Below, one piece after another: positions 27,115 through 34,300 of a stretch of DNA of 42,131 bases. The translations under genes were made by a program, and so were the position numbers. The notes under the pieces were generated by a model. It did not search any database, was not told where the DNA came from, and was given only the letters and a program-made list of their open reading frames with translations. This DNA is from an uncultured Clostridia bacterium (GTDB lineage: Bacteria; Bacillota; Clostridia; Oscillospirales; Ruminococcaceae). Location: NCBI GenBank assembly GCA_947629785.1, contig CANRFB010000019.1, forward strand, positions 1 to 42,131, read 5' to 3'. Each line of letters opens with the position of its first letter. The stretch's first letter is position 1.

Positions 27115-29055
27115 TTACTTTGCGGAAGCGGATCTCTTGTAATAGAACCCGCCGTCCTGCTTGAATTTCTCCTTTGCAGTGAACATTCTGCTGTCCGCAA
27201 GATTGAAAGGCTGTTCAATGGAATCATATTCCGTTACGGGTCCGAAAAACGTTCCCATGCTTATGGATACGGAATAGGGCTTGTCGGCTGATTCGTTTAT
27301 CTTCCGCAGATGCTCGTTTATAAGGTTTTCCGCCTCGGTTATCTTGTCGGCGGAAGCCATCGACCCGCTGAGTATAACATATTCGTCGCCGCCTATCCTG
27401 TAGCAGAACATATCGTCCTCACACGCCAGACGGAACGCGTCCGCCGCGGATTTTATGGCAAAATCCCCCTCGCTGTGTCCGAAATTGTCGTTGATGTATT
27501 TCAGATTGTTAAGGTCGCCGATTATGATGGACAGGCAGCCGCCGTTTTCCTTTACCGTGCTGAAAATTTTCTCGGAATACATATTGAAGCCGTTGCGGTT
27601 GTAAATTCCCGTAAGCAGGTCGGTAACGGCATTGTCCTCCATTTTCTTGTACATATACATAAGATTCCGCTGGCGGCGCAGGCTTTCAAGGGAAGTGCTT
27701 ACATACCGCATCCACTGACAATAGCAGGCGGGATAGCTGTTCTTTTCATCGTCCGAAAATACCGCGTAGCCGAAGCAGCGGTCGTTGAAGTTCACGGGGC
27801 TGAAAAAGAATGCTTTCGGCTTGGGACGTCTGTCAAAAAGCGTTGGCAGCATTTCCGAAAGGTCAAATTCCAGTTCGGGATTTACCCGCTTTTCGTCGCC
27901 GATCTTCCGCAGCGGCAGGGACATCTTCTGCGAATATCCGTCTTTTCTGTAATTCTGGGACTGTTCCGTTTCGCCGAGGTTATCCCAGTTTTCGCAGAGA
28001 CATAGGTAGAAACTGCATGAATTGCCTATCATGTATGTATACCATGCAAGAGCCGCCATGTATTTTTCAAGGTCCTTTTCGGAAATAAGGGCTTCCAGCA
28101 TGAAATTATAGGTGGAGTTGAATTCCCCGAAGTAGTCGTTATCACGCCATGTCTTGTATTTCTGGCGAAGGTCCTCGGCGGCGTCATTGGGGCAGCCGCA
28201 GCTTTTTCCGCAGATAATGTCGGTATCGCTTTTCTCGTCCACGAATTTTGTGTCGGTAATAAGGCTGTGAATTAAGCTTACCGCGCGTTTTCCCGTGGTG
28301 TCGGAGGGAAGTTCGCAGGAAGTTATACACGGAATATAGTTTATTCCCGCTTCTATGGAATCATATCCCGTTACCGCCACATCGTCGGGAACCTTGAAGC
28401 CGTGGGCTTTCAGGGCTTCGCAAACGCTTATCGCCATGGTATCACAGGCGCAGGCTATTGCCTGGGGCATGGGGCGCGGGTCGTCCATAAGTGCCTGAAC
28501 CACTTCTTCGCCCTTGTCGTACCAGAAATCCCCGTAAAATACCCGCGTCTGGTCGATGGGAATGTCATGTTCCACCAAGGCTTCATAATATCCTGTAAGG
28601 CGGTTTGTTGCGTGGGGGTGACCTTTTATTCCCGTCATGAACGCAATATCCGTAAGTCTGTGCTTTTCGATAAGGTGTGAAATTATCTTCTTGATACTCT
28701 GTATATCGTCCGTATAAATGTTGTTGAAATGTTCGCTTTTAATATCCACCGAAATGACAGGCTTCTTGAAATTTTTCAGAATATCCTGCTCGACTTTCTT
28801 GTCAATGCCGTTTACACGGAGCGTGTCAGGCACGAAGATTATTCCGTCAAGGGCGGAATAGTTTATCATATTGAATATATTTGCTTCGCCGTAATGCCAT
28901 TCCTTGGAAAGTTCATCTTTCACAAAGGAAGAGAACACCGCCACGTCATAATTGAGTTTAAAGGCGCGCTCAATAATGCCCGACAGCAGCTTATGCTGAT
29001 ATGCGGAATCGGGCTGGGAAAGTATCACGCCGATGATCTTGCGGAATTTTTTCAT
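27115..29055 (-). CDS. LacI-type ligand-sensor domain fused to GGDEF diguanylate cyclase
   Basis: This roughly 646-residue protein has an N-terminal region (about 5-290) resembling the effector-binding domain of LacI-type repressors: KKFRKIIGVILSQPDSAYQH at the start, then ALDGIIFVPDT, HPHATNRLTGYYEAL, ACDTMAISVCEAL and DVAVTGYDSIEAGINYI. There is no helix-turn-helix before it and no membrane segment. A middle region of about 140 residues is unassigned. The C-terminal GGDEF domain (about 470-635) has DLLTGIYNRNGF and the active-site motif GGDEY (555-559), so cyclic-di-GMP synthesis is likely; no canonical RxxD inhibitory site precedes it. The ligand is probably a sugar or similar, by analogy only. 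ATG 29055 has GGGGTG 7 nt upstream; GTG 29064 is an alternative. Confidence 0.85.
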   Translation of the reverse strand: MKKFRKIIGVILSQPDSAYQHKLLSGIIERAFKLNYDVAVFSSFVKDELSKEWHYGEANIFNMINYSALDGIIFVPDTLRVNGIDKKVEQDILKNFKKPVISVDIKSEHFNNIYTDDIQSIKKIISHLIEKHRLTDIAFMTGIKGHPHATNRLTGYYEALVEHDIPIDQTRVFYGDFWYDKGEEVVQALMDDPRPMPQAIACACDTMAISVCEALKAHGFKVPDDVAVTGYDSIEAGINYIPCITSCELPSDTTGKRAVSLIHSLITDTKFVDEKSDTDIICGKSCGCPNDAAEDLRQKYKTWRDNDYFGEFNSTYNFMLEALISEKDLEKYMAALAWYTYMIGNSCSFYLCLCENWDNLGETEQSQNYRKDGYSQKMSLPLRKIGDEKRVNPELEFDLSEMLPTLFDRRPKPKAFFFSPVNFNDRCFGYAVFSDDEKNSYPACYCQWMRYVSTSLESLRRQRNLMYMYKKMEDNAVTDLLTGIYNRNGFNMYSEKIFSTVKENGGCLSIIIGDLNNLKYINDNFGHSEGDFAIKSAADAFRLACEDDMFCYRIGGDEYVILSGSMASADKITEAENLINEHLRKINESADKPYSVSISMGTFFGPVTEYDSIEQPFNLADSRMFTAKEKFKQDGGFYYKRSASAK

Positions 29056-29135
29056 TAAAGACACCCCATAAATTGACTAACATTCTGAAAAGCCAAAAAA
29101 TTACAGTAAAACGGATAAAAAAGACCTTTGATAAT

Positions 29136-29164
29136 ATTTTAACATATTTTTCAGCGCTTGTCAC
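29136..29164 (-). promoter_or_regulatory. Probable promoter of the GGDEF gene
   Basis: On the minus strand GTGACA (29164-29159) and TAAAAT (29141-29136), spacer 17 nt. One mismatch in each hexamer. It lies about 80 nt upstream of the start. Confidence 0.6.
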
Positions 29165-29256
29165 TAACATTTAAGAATTTTCTTCACATATTTTCAGAGA
29201 ATTTTTTGTGCATTATATAGTGATTTAGTATAAATAAACGTTTAATTTAAATAAGA

Positions 29257-29335
29257 TAGTAAAAATGTTTACTAAAAACTGTTTCGCAAAGCCCTAAAAA
29301 AGTATATAATACTTGTAGCAGGCATAGCCTGCTAC
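29257..29335 (+). promoter_or_regulatory. Palindromes and weak -10 upstream of the MFS gene
   Basis: TAGTAAA-AATG-TTTACTA (29257-29274) could be an operator. A TATAAT lies at 29305-29310 with only a poor -35 (TTTCGC) 17 nt upstream. GTAGCAGGC-ATA-GCCTGCTAC (29315-29335) is a member of the small hairpin class. The rest of 29165-29256 is A+T-rich with nothing I can name. Confidence 0.35.
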
Positions 29336-29336
29336 A

Positions 29337-29499
29337 GAGTTAAGAGTTGAGAGTTGAGATGTTGACATAAACTGTCAGCGTTCTTTTCTCTGCTAAATGA
29401 GCTTTGGAAATAAATTGTTAAGATTTTACTTCTTTCTTTAATTCAAGAGTACAAAGTTGAAAATTTTATCTCAACTCTCCACTCTCAACTCTTAACTCT
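29337..29499. repeat. MITE-like long-loop GAGTTRA element before the MFS gene
   Basis: Second long-loop copy: left arm 29337-29360, core 29361-29468, right arm 29468-29498. The core aligns with that of the 24039 element. It ends about 10 nt before the MFS start codon, so it makes up the 5' leader or lies between promoter and gene. Confidence 0.8.
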
Positions 29500-29508
29500 T
29501 TATAGGGG

Positions 29509-30735
29509 ATGGATTTTTTGAAGTTTACATATAAGCATACCCTTGCGGCGTGCTATTCGGGATATATCACACAGGCGATTGTGAATAACCTTTCGCCGCT
29601 GCTGTTCGTGACTTTCAACCGTACCCTCGGCATATCCCTTGAAAAGATAGCTTTGCTGATAACCGTTAATTTTGTCACGCAGATAGTTACCGACATATGC
29701 TCCTCGAAAATTTCCGATTTTCTGGGAGTAAGGCGGTCAATGGTAATTGCACACCTTATCTCCGCGGCGGGGCTTGTGGGAATGGGCATTTTTCCGTATG
29801 TTTTCCCCGATCCGTTTTCGGGGCTTGTGCTTTCGGGAATACTCTGCGCAGTGGGCGGCGGTCTGGACGAAGTTCTTGTGAGTCCCATCGTGGATTCGCT
29901 TCCGGGCAGCGCAAAGGCGTCCTCAATGAGTCTGCTCCATTCATTTTACTGTTGGGGACAAGCGGGGGTAATAATACTTTCCACGGTGTTCTTTGCGGCT
30001 TTCGGAACGGAAAACTGGCGGATACTTCCTGCGCTCTGGGCGGTGATCCCCATTTTCACTTCGCTGCTTTTTGTAAAAGTTCCGCTGCTGCCTTTTACGG
30101 AGGAGGGGGAAACAGGCACGCCGTTAAAAAAGCTCCTTACGAACGGAAAATTCCTGCTGTTCTGTCTGCTGATGATCTCGGCGGGAGCGTCGGAACTTGC
30201 TGTTTCACAATGGGCGTCGTTATTTGCGGAAAACGGTCTGGGCGTTTCCAAAACAGTCGGCGACCTGTTAGGACCGTGTATGTTTGCGCTTTTGATGGGT
30301 TCGGCTCGGCTATGGTACGGGATATTCGGGAAAAAGATACGGCTTGCGCCCGTAATTGCGGCAAGTTCACTGCTCTGCGTAATAAGTTACGGAATGATAG
30401 TGTTTTCACCTTATGCGTGGCTTGCTCTTGCGGGCTGCGGATTAAGCGGGCTTGCGGTGGGAATAATGTGGCCCGGAACGTTCAGTCTTGCTTCGGAGAA
30501 ATTCCCCTCCGGCGGAACGTCCATGTTTGCAGTTCTTGCATTAAGCGGCGACATCGGCTGTTCCTCGGGACCGGGGCTTGTGGGGATATTCACCGGCGCG
30601 GCTGAAAAGGGCTGGATAATGAGGATATTCCCCAACGCCGACCCGTCCATGGCAGGTTTAAAAGCGGGGCTGCTTTTTGCGGCAATTTTTCCTGTCATAA
30701 TGCTTATAGGCGTTATACATAATATCAAAAGTTAA
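29509..30735 (+). CDS. MFS transporter
   Basis: This 408-residue protein has about 12 membrane helices and a central polar loop near residues 195-215, the two six-helix bundles of a major facilitator. The N-terminal half carries a loop 2-3 segment SKISDFLGVRRSMVIAHL (the MFS motif A region). The best general resemblance is to sugar/fucose permease-like MFS proteins; the substrate is unknown. ATG 29509 directly abuts GGGG (29505-29508); TTG 29518, 9 nt away, may be the true start. Its leader is a repeat element. Confidence 0.82.
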   Translation: MDFLKFTYKHTLAACYSGYITQAIVNNLSPLLFVTFNRTLGISLEKIALLITVNFVTQIVTDICSSKISDFLGVRRSMVIAHLISAAGLVGMGIFPYVFPDPFSGLVLSGILCAVGGGLDEVLVSPIVDSLPGSAKASSMSLLHSFYCWGQAGVIILSTVFFAAFGTENWRILPALWAVIPIFTSLLFVKVPLLPFTEEGETGTPLKKLLTNGKFLLFCLLMISAGASELAVSQWASLFAENGLGVSKTVGDLLGPCMFALLMGSARLWYGIFGKKIRLAPVIAASSLLCVISYGMIVFSPYAWLALAGCGLSGLAVGIMWPGTFSLASEKFPSGGTSMFAVLALSGDIGCSSGPGLVGIFTGAAEKGWIMRIFPNADPSMAGLKAGLLFAAIFPVIMLIGVIHNIKS

Positions 30736-30738
30736 GAG

Positions 30739-30860
30739 CAAGGCTGAGCCTTGACCCTTTCAGGCTTTACTTTGTTATTTCCCACTATATGCCTGCCGTG
30801 AGGCAATGCTGATCGCAATCCGAATTTTCAATTACGCATTACGAATTACGAATTCTACTA
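30739..30860. repeat. Short repeat cluster after the MFS gene
   Basis: It contains CAAGGC-TGA-GCCTTG (30739-30753), then a partial copy of the GCCGTG-loop repeat, with hairpin TGCCT-GCCGTG-AGGCA (about 30788-30803), and then ACGCATTACGAATTACGAATT, a short tandem-like tract. Together these fill the gap before the next gene; no separate promoter is clear. Confidence 0.55.
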
Positions 30861-30878
30861 AAGGGTGTGTTTATTTTT

Positions 30879-31541
30879 ATGGAAAAGATTTATTTTGTCC
30901 GCCATGCGCAGGCTATGGGTAATGTTCTGAAATTCTTTCAGGGGCGCACCGACTGCGAATTGAGCGACCTCGGCAGGGAACAGTTAAAATACCTTGCGGA
31001 AAGATTCAGGGAAATTCCCATTGAAAAGATTTATTCAAGCCCGTTGAAAAGGACTTTAGAGACTGCGGAGGCGGTGAACAAATATCATGGCGTTCCCATA
31101 ATTCCCGACAGCGGACTTATCGAAATAAACGGCGGCGTTCTTGAGGGACGCCCGTGGTCGGAATTTTCCGAAAAATACCCCGTGGAATTTGACCTGTGGC
31201 AGAACAAAATGCAGGATTTTTACATAGAAAACGGCGAAAATATGCGCGAAGTTTTTGAGCGAATGAAAAACACTATGGACAGGATAATTTCCGAAAATCA
31301 GGGGAAAACAATTGCCGTTGTTTCCCACGGCTGCGCCCTGAAAAATTATCTCTGCTGCGCAAACGGCGACAGTATCGAAAAAATTGCCGATGTTGGCTGG
31401 TCAACAAATACCGCCGTTTCTCTGGTGGAATATGACGAAAATAATTCCCCGACAATTATTTTTAAAAACGACATAAGCCATCTTCCCGAGGACGCTTCAA
31501 CGCCTATGCCGTTTAAAACAAATGATAATGTTACGGTCTGA
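30879..31541 (+). CDS. Histidine phosphatase family protein (phosphoglycerate mutase-like)
   Basis: This 220-residue protein has the catalytic motif [10 protein letters not shown] (phospho-accepting H9), the segment [15 protein letters not shown], the acid region [12 protein letters not shown], and the second histidine in [13 protein letters not shown]. These mark the branch 1 histidine phosphatases, which include cofactor-dependent mutases and many broad phosphatases (CobC, GpmB-like). The substrate is not evident. ATG 30879 is 13 nt from AAGGG; GTG 30867 is an in-frame alternative. Confidence 0.9.
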   Translation: MEKIYFVRHAQAMGNVLKFFQGRTDCELSDLGREQLKYLAERFREIPIEKIYSSPLKRTLETAEAVNKYHGVPIIPDSGLIEINGGVLEGRPWSEFSEKYPVEFDLWQNKMQDFYIENGENMREVFERMKNTMDRIISENQGKTIAVVSHGCALKNYLCCANGDSIEKIADVGWSTNTAVSLVEYDENNSPTIIFKNDISHLPEDASTPMPFKTNDNVTV

Positions 31542-31557
31542 AAGGAGAAAATGCAAT

Positions 31558-32061
31558 ATGGAAAATGTAAAAGTTATCAAAGGCGATATTACAAAATTAA
31601 ACTGCGACTGCATTGTAAACGCCGCAAATAAAAGTCTCCTCGGCGGCGGAGGGGTAGACGGCGCTATCCACCGCGCGGCGGGCTTTGAACTTCTTAAAGA
31701 GTGCATGACTTTAGGCGGCTGCGAAACGGGCGAGGCAAAAATTACAAAAGGTTACAAGCTTCCCGCAAAATATGTGATCCACACGGTAGGACCTGTTTAT
31801 TACGGAAATGGAAACGAGCCTGCGCTTCTTGCGGACTGTTACAGGAATTCCCTTGAACTTGCCAAGGCAAACGATATTCACAGCATAGCATTTCCCGCAA
31901 TTTCAACGGGAGTTTACGGCTATCCGCTTCATGAAGCCGCGGAAATTTCCGTGAAAACCGTGGGCGATTGGCTTTCGGAAAATAAGAATTACGGCATGGA
32001 AGTGATCTTCTGCTGTTTTGATGATGAAAATTATAATATTTACAATTCTTTGACGAAATGA
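31558..32061 (+). CDS. Macro domain protein, probable O-acetyl-ADP-ribose deacetylase
   Basis: This 167-residue single-domain macro protein binds ADP-ribose. The signature is complete: [20 protein letters not shown] (with the catalytic-type Asn and Asp), [20 protein letters not shown], and [13 protein letters not shown]. It is close to the MacroD/YmdB group that hydrolyses O-acetyl-ADP-ribose or removes ADP-ribose from proteins. ATG 31558 has AAAGGAG 10 nt upstream; it follows the phosphatase gene by 16 nt and is probably co-transcribed. Confidence 0.93.
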   Translation: MENVKVIKGDITKLNCDCIVNAANKSLLGGGGVDGAIHRAAGFELLKECMTLGGCETGEAKITKGYKLPAKYVIHTVGPVYYGNGNEPALLADCYRNSLELAKANDIHSIAFPAISTGVYGYPLHEAAEISVKTVGDWLSENKNYGMEVIFCCFDDENYNIYNSLTK

Positions 32062-32073
32062 GGAGAAATTTCT

Positions 32074-32499
32074 ATGCGGATAATGGCAGTGGATTTCGGC
32101 GACAGCAGAACGGGTATCGCAGTCTGCGACAGGGACGAAATTTTAGCTTCGCCTCTGACGGTGATAACCGAATATAATTTTGAAAAATGCGCCGAAAAGG
32201 TGGCGGAACTTTCCAAAAAGGAAAAAGCGGAATTAATAGTCGTGGGACTTCCGAAAAATATGGACGGTTCGTCGGGGAAACGTGCGGAAAAATGCACCGG
32301 ATTTGCCCGCCTTGTAGGGGAAATTTCCAAAATTCCCACCGAAATGTGGGACGAGCGCAGGACTACCGTCACGGCGCATAATTATTTAAACGATACAAAC
32401 GTCCGCGGCAAAAAGCGCAAAGCCGTTGTTGACGCCGTTGCCGCTACGATAATTCTTGAATCTTATCTGGAGTATCGGAAGAATTGTCCGAAGCCCTGA
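32074..32499 (+). CDS. ruvX: RuvX/YqgF, putative pre-16S rRNA nuclease or Holliday junction resolvase
   Basis: This 141-residue RNase H-like protein starts MRIMAVDFGDSRTGIAVCD with the first catalytic Asp. It then has LIVVGLPKNMDGSSG, WDERRTTVTAHN and the last acidic block VDAVAATIILESYL. YqgF family members process the 16S rRNA 5' end in E. coli. GAGGAG precedes ATG 32074. The last 56 nt overlap the 3' end of the minus-strand TauE/SafE gene. Confidence 0.92.
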   Translation: MRIMAVDFGDSRTGIAVCDRDEILASPLTVITEYNFEKCAEKVAELSKKEKAELIVVGLPKNMDGSSGKRAEKCTGFARLVGEISKIPTEMWDERRTTVTAHNYLNDTNVRGKKRKAVVDAVAATIILESYLEYRKNCPKP

Positions 32500-32842
32500 A
32501 AAATAATTCCTTTAACCCGATAATAAAAATAAATACCGCAAAAATTTTCCGCAGTCCCGCGGAACCGATAAATTTTGCCGCAAATGTCCCGAACACGGCG
32601 AAAAATATTCCCGTGATAATTGCGGGAATTATTTTTTTCCAATCAATGAGTTTATTTTTTGTATGAATAATTACCGACAGCGCGGCTATGGGAATAAAAT
32701 AAATTAAATTTATCCCCTGCGCGGAAAGCTGGTCAAATCCCGCAAAGACTGTGAGATAAATTATTAAAATCATTCCGCCGCCCACACCAAGAGCCGCGAA
32801 AATTCCAGTAAAAAACGCCGCCGCAAAAGACAGAAAATTCAT
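32444..32842 (-). CDS. TauE/SafE family membrane protein, C-terminal half protein
   Basis: This 132-residue protein has about four membrane helices, with the family repeat motif GIFAALGVGGGMILIIYL near its N-terminus. It corresponds to one half of a normal TauE/SafE exporter of about 250 residues. The start ATG (32842) overlaps the stop of the upstream half gene by 4 nt (ATGA), implying coupled translation and a heterodimer. Substrate is probably an anion such as a sulfonate or sulfite, by family only. The frame remains open upstream but in the wrong frame for the partner gene. Confidence 0.85.
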   Translation of the reverse strand: MNFLSFAAAFFTGIFAALGVGGGMILIIYLTVFAGFDQLSAQGINLIYFIPIAALSVIIHTKNKLIDWKKIIPAIITGIFFAVFGTFAAKFIGSAGLRKIFAVFIFIIGLKELFFRASDNSSDTPDKIQELS

Positions 32843-33198
32843 AGAAAAAGTATCCTCCCGCCCGAAATTATAAGAATTATCCCGAAAATTCTCCGCAGTA
32901 AATTTGTGGGTATTTTTTTCATTAAAAAGCCCCCGAGGACTGCCCCTGCAAGTCCGAAAGGTATCAGCGGCAGAGCGTCTCCCCACTTGAAATTCCTTTC
33001 GTAAGCGTAGAAAAAAGCCGACACCGCCGACAGCGGAAGCGTCAGGGCAAGGGAAGTGGCATGGGCGTTTTTTGCGGGGAATCCGCCTTTTTTCAAAAGC
33101 GGAACTGCGGCAATTCCTCCGCCCGACCCGAAAAGTCCGTTGCATATTCCCGTTACAGCGCCTAAAAAATAATAATATATTTTTTTGAATTTTTCCAT
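32839..33198 (-). CDS. TauE/SafE family membrane protein, N-terminal half protein
   Basis: This 119-residue protein has about four membrane helices. The motif GAVTGICNGLFGSGGGIAAV and then GFPAKNAHATSLALTLP is the classical N-terminal repeat of TauE/SafE. ATG 33198 has GGAG 7 nt upstream. It is followed by the second half with a 4-nt overlap. It is not a simple frameshift of one gene, because the second gene has its own start and Shine-Dalgarno-coupled overlap. Confidence 0.85.
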   Translation of the reverse strand: MEKFKKIYYYFLGAVTGICNGLFGSGGGIAAVPLLKKGGFPAKNAHATSLALTLPLSAVSAFFYAYERNFKWGDALPLIPFGLAGAVLGGFLMKKIPTNLLRRIFGIILIISGGRILFL

Positions 33199-33258
33199 AA
33201 AAATTCTCCGAAGCAAAAATTTAAAAATATTATTTCCCGCGGGCGCGGATTTTATTAT

Positions 33259-33287
33259 TTGACAAAATTTTTCCGACGTGGTATAAT
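33259..33287 (+). promoter_or_regulatory. Promoter of the endonuclease IV-like gene
   Basis: TTGACA (33259-33264) and TATAAT (33282-33287), spacer 17 nt, with ACGTGG before the -10. Confidence 0.88.
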
Positions 33288-33304
33288 TTAGAAAGAATTT
33301 AAGG

Positions 33305-33371
33305 CAACACCGCGCAAAGATTATCGTGCAAACACACCGTAAAGTCGTAAGGCGGTCTTTGCGCGATGTTG
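33305..33371 (+). repeat. Long leader hairpin upstream of the endonuclease IV-like gene
   Basis: CAACACCGCGCAAAGA (33305-33320) pairs with TCTTTGCGCGATGTTG (33356-33371), 15 of 16 positions, around a 35-nt loop that contains ACCGTAAAGTCGTAAGGCGG, itself able to pair partly. It starts about 10 nt after the predicted transcription start. It may be a MITE with inverted ends or a cis-acting RNA; it is not a terminator, since no T run follows. Confidence 0.6.
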
Positions 33372-33392
33372 ACTTTAGAAAGGAAGTTTTTT

Positions 33393-34271
33393 ATGAGTGC
33401 AAGATTCGGTCCTGCGGGAACAGCAGAAAGTTTTAAGACAATGGGATATAAAAAATCCGTTCAGCTTGGAGAATATCTTGAAAAATTCGGTCTTGACCAT
33501 TTTGAATATCAGTGCGGGCAGGGAGTAAGAGTCAGCCTTGATTCGGCGGCGGAAATAGGCAAAGCCCTTGCGGAGAAAAATATAACAGTTTCGATACACG
33601 CGCCGTATTTCATTTCGCTTTCGGGAATCGAGGAGGAAAAGCGGAACGGTTCGGTAAATTATATTTTGCAGTCGGCGGCGGCGGTAAAGGCTATGGGCGG
33701 CGACAGGATAGTGGTTCACAGCGGTTCCTGCTCGAAAATTTCCCGCGAAGAAGCCTTGGAACTTGCAAAGGGAACGTTAAAAAAAGCCCGCGAAGCGCTT
33801 GTTTCCGAGGGCTTGGAAAGCGTTCACTGCTGCCCCGAAACCATGGGAAAGATAAATCAGCTGGGAGATCTCCGTGAAGTTATGGAGCTTTGCAAAGTTG
33901 ACGAAAGTTTCATTCCCTGCATTGATTTCGGACACCTGAACGCCCGCACTTTCGGAGAAATAAAGGGCAGGGACGAGTATAAAAAAATTCTTGACACCAT
34001 TGAAAACGAACTCGGTTCGGACAGAGCGAAAATTTTCCACTCGCACTTCTCAAAAATTCAGTACACCGACAAGGGCGGAGAAAAGTGCCATCTTACTTTC
34101 GCGGATAATGTTTACGGACCTGATTTCGAGCCGCTTATGGAACTTGTCTACGAGAGGAACCTTTCGCCTATATTCATTTGCGAAAGCGCCGGCACCCAGA
34201 CCGAGGACGCGCAGGCTATGAAAATTTATTATGATAAGTTGCAATTCTCCGAAAATCATGTTATAATATAA
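33393..34271 (+). CDS. Deoxyribonuclease IV (endonuclease IV-like, TIM barrel)
   Basis: Family members cut DNA at abasic sites. The 292-residue protein has the metal-ligand motifs of the AP endonuclease 2 fold: SIHAPYFISLSG, VVHSGS, CCPETMGK (Glu), CIDFGHLNART (Asp, His), FHSHFSK and FICESAG (Glu). The order and spacing fit a trinuclear zinc site. ATG 33393 has AAAGGAAG 7-9 nt upstream. It has its own promoter and a long leader hairpin. I leave the gene symbol open because it is shorter and more divergent than E. coli Nfo. Confidence 0.88.
   Translation: MSARFGPAGTAESFKTMGYKKSVQLGEYLEKFGLDHFEYQCGQGVRVSLDSAAEIGKALAEKNITVSIHAPYFISLSGIEEEKRNGSVNYILQSAAAVKAMGGDRIVVHSGSCSKISREEALELAKGTLKKAREALVSEGLESVHCCPETMGKINQLGDLREVMELCKVDESFIPCIDFGHLNARTFGEIKGRDEYKKILDTIENELGSDRAKIFHSHFSKIQYTDKGGEKCHLTFADNVYGPDFEPLMELVYERNLSPIFICESAGTQTEDAQAMKIYYDKLQFSENHVII
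34239..34267 (+). promoter_or_regulatory. Promoter of the Rpn locus
   Basis: TTGCAA (34239-34244) and TATAAT (34262-34267), spacer 17 nt, embedded in the last codons of the preceding gene. It gives the Rpn locus independent transcription. Confidence 0.7.
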
Positions 34272-34300
34272 TTGAAAGAACATAAAGGAGTTGTCGTACA

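Noticed and set aside
32843-33145. Continuous open frame that would lengthen the second TauE/SafE half to 233 residues
   Set aside because: The extra residues are Arg-rich, out-of-frame translation of the first half gene and resemble no membrane protein.
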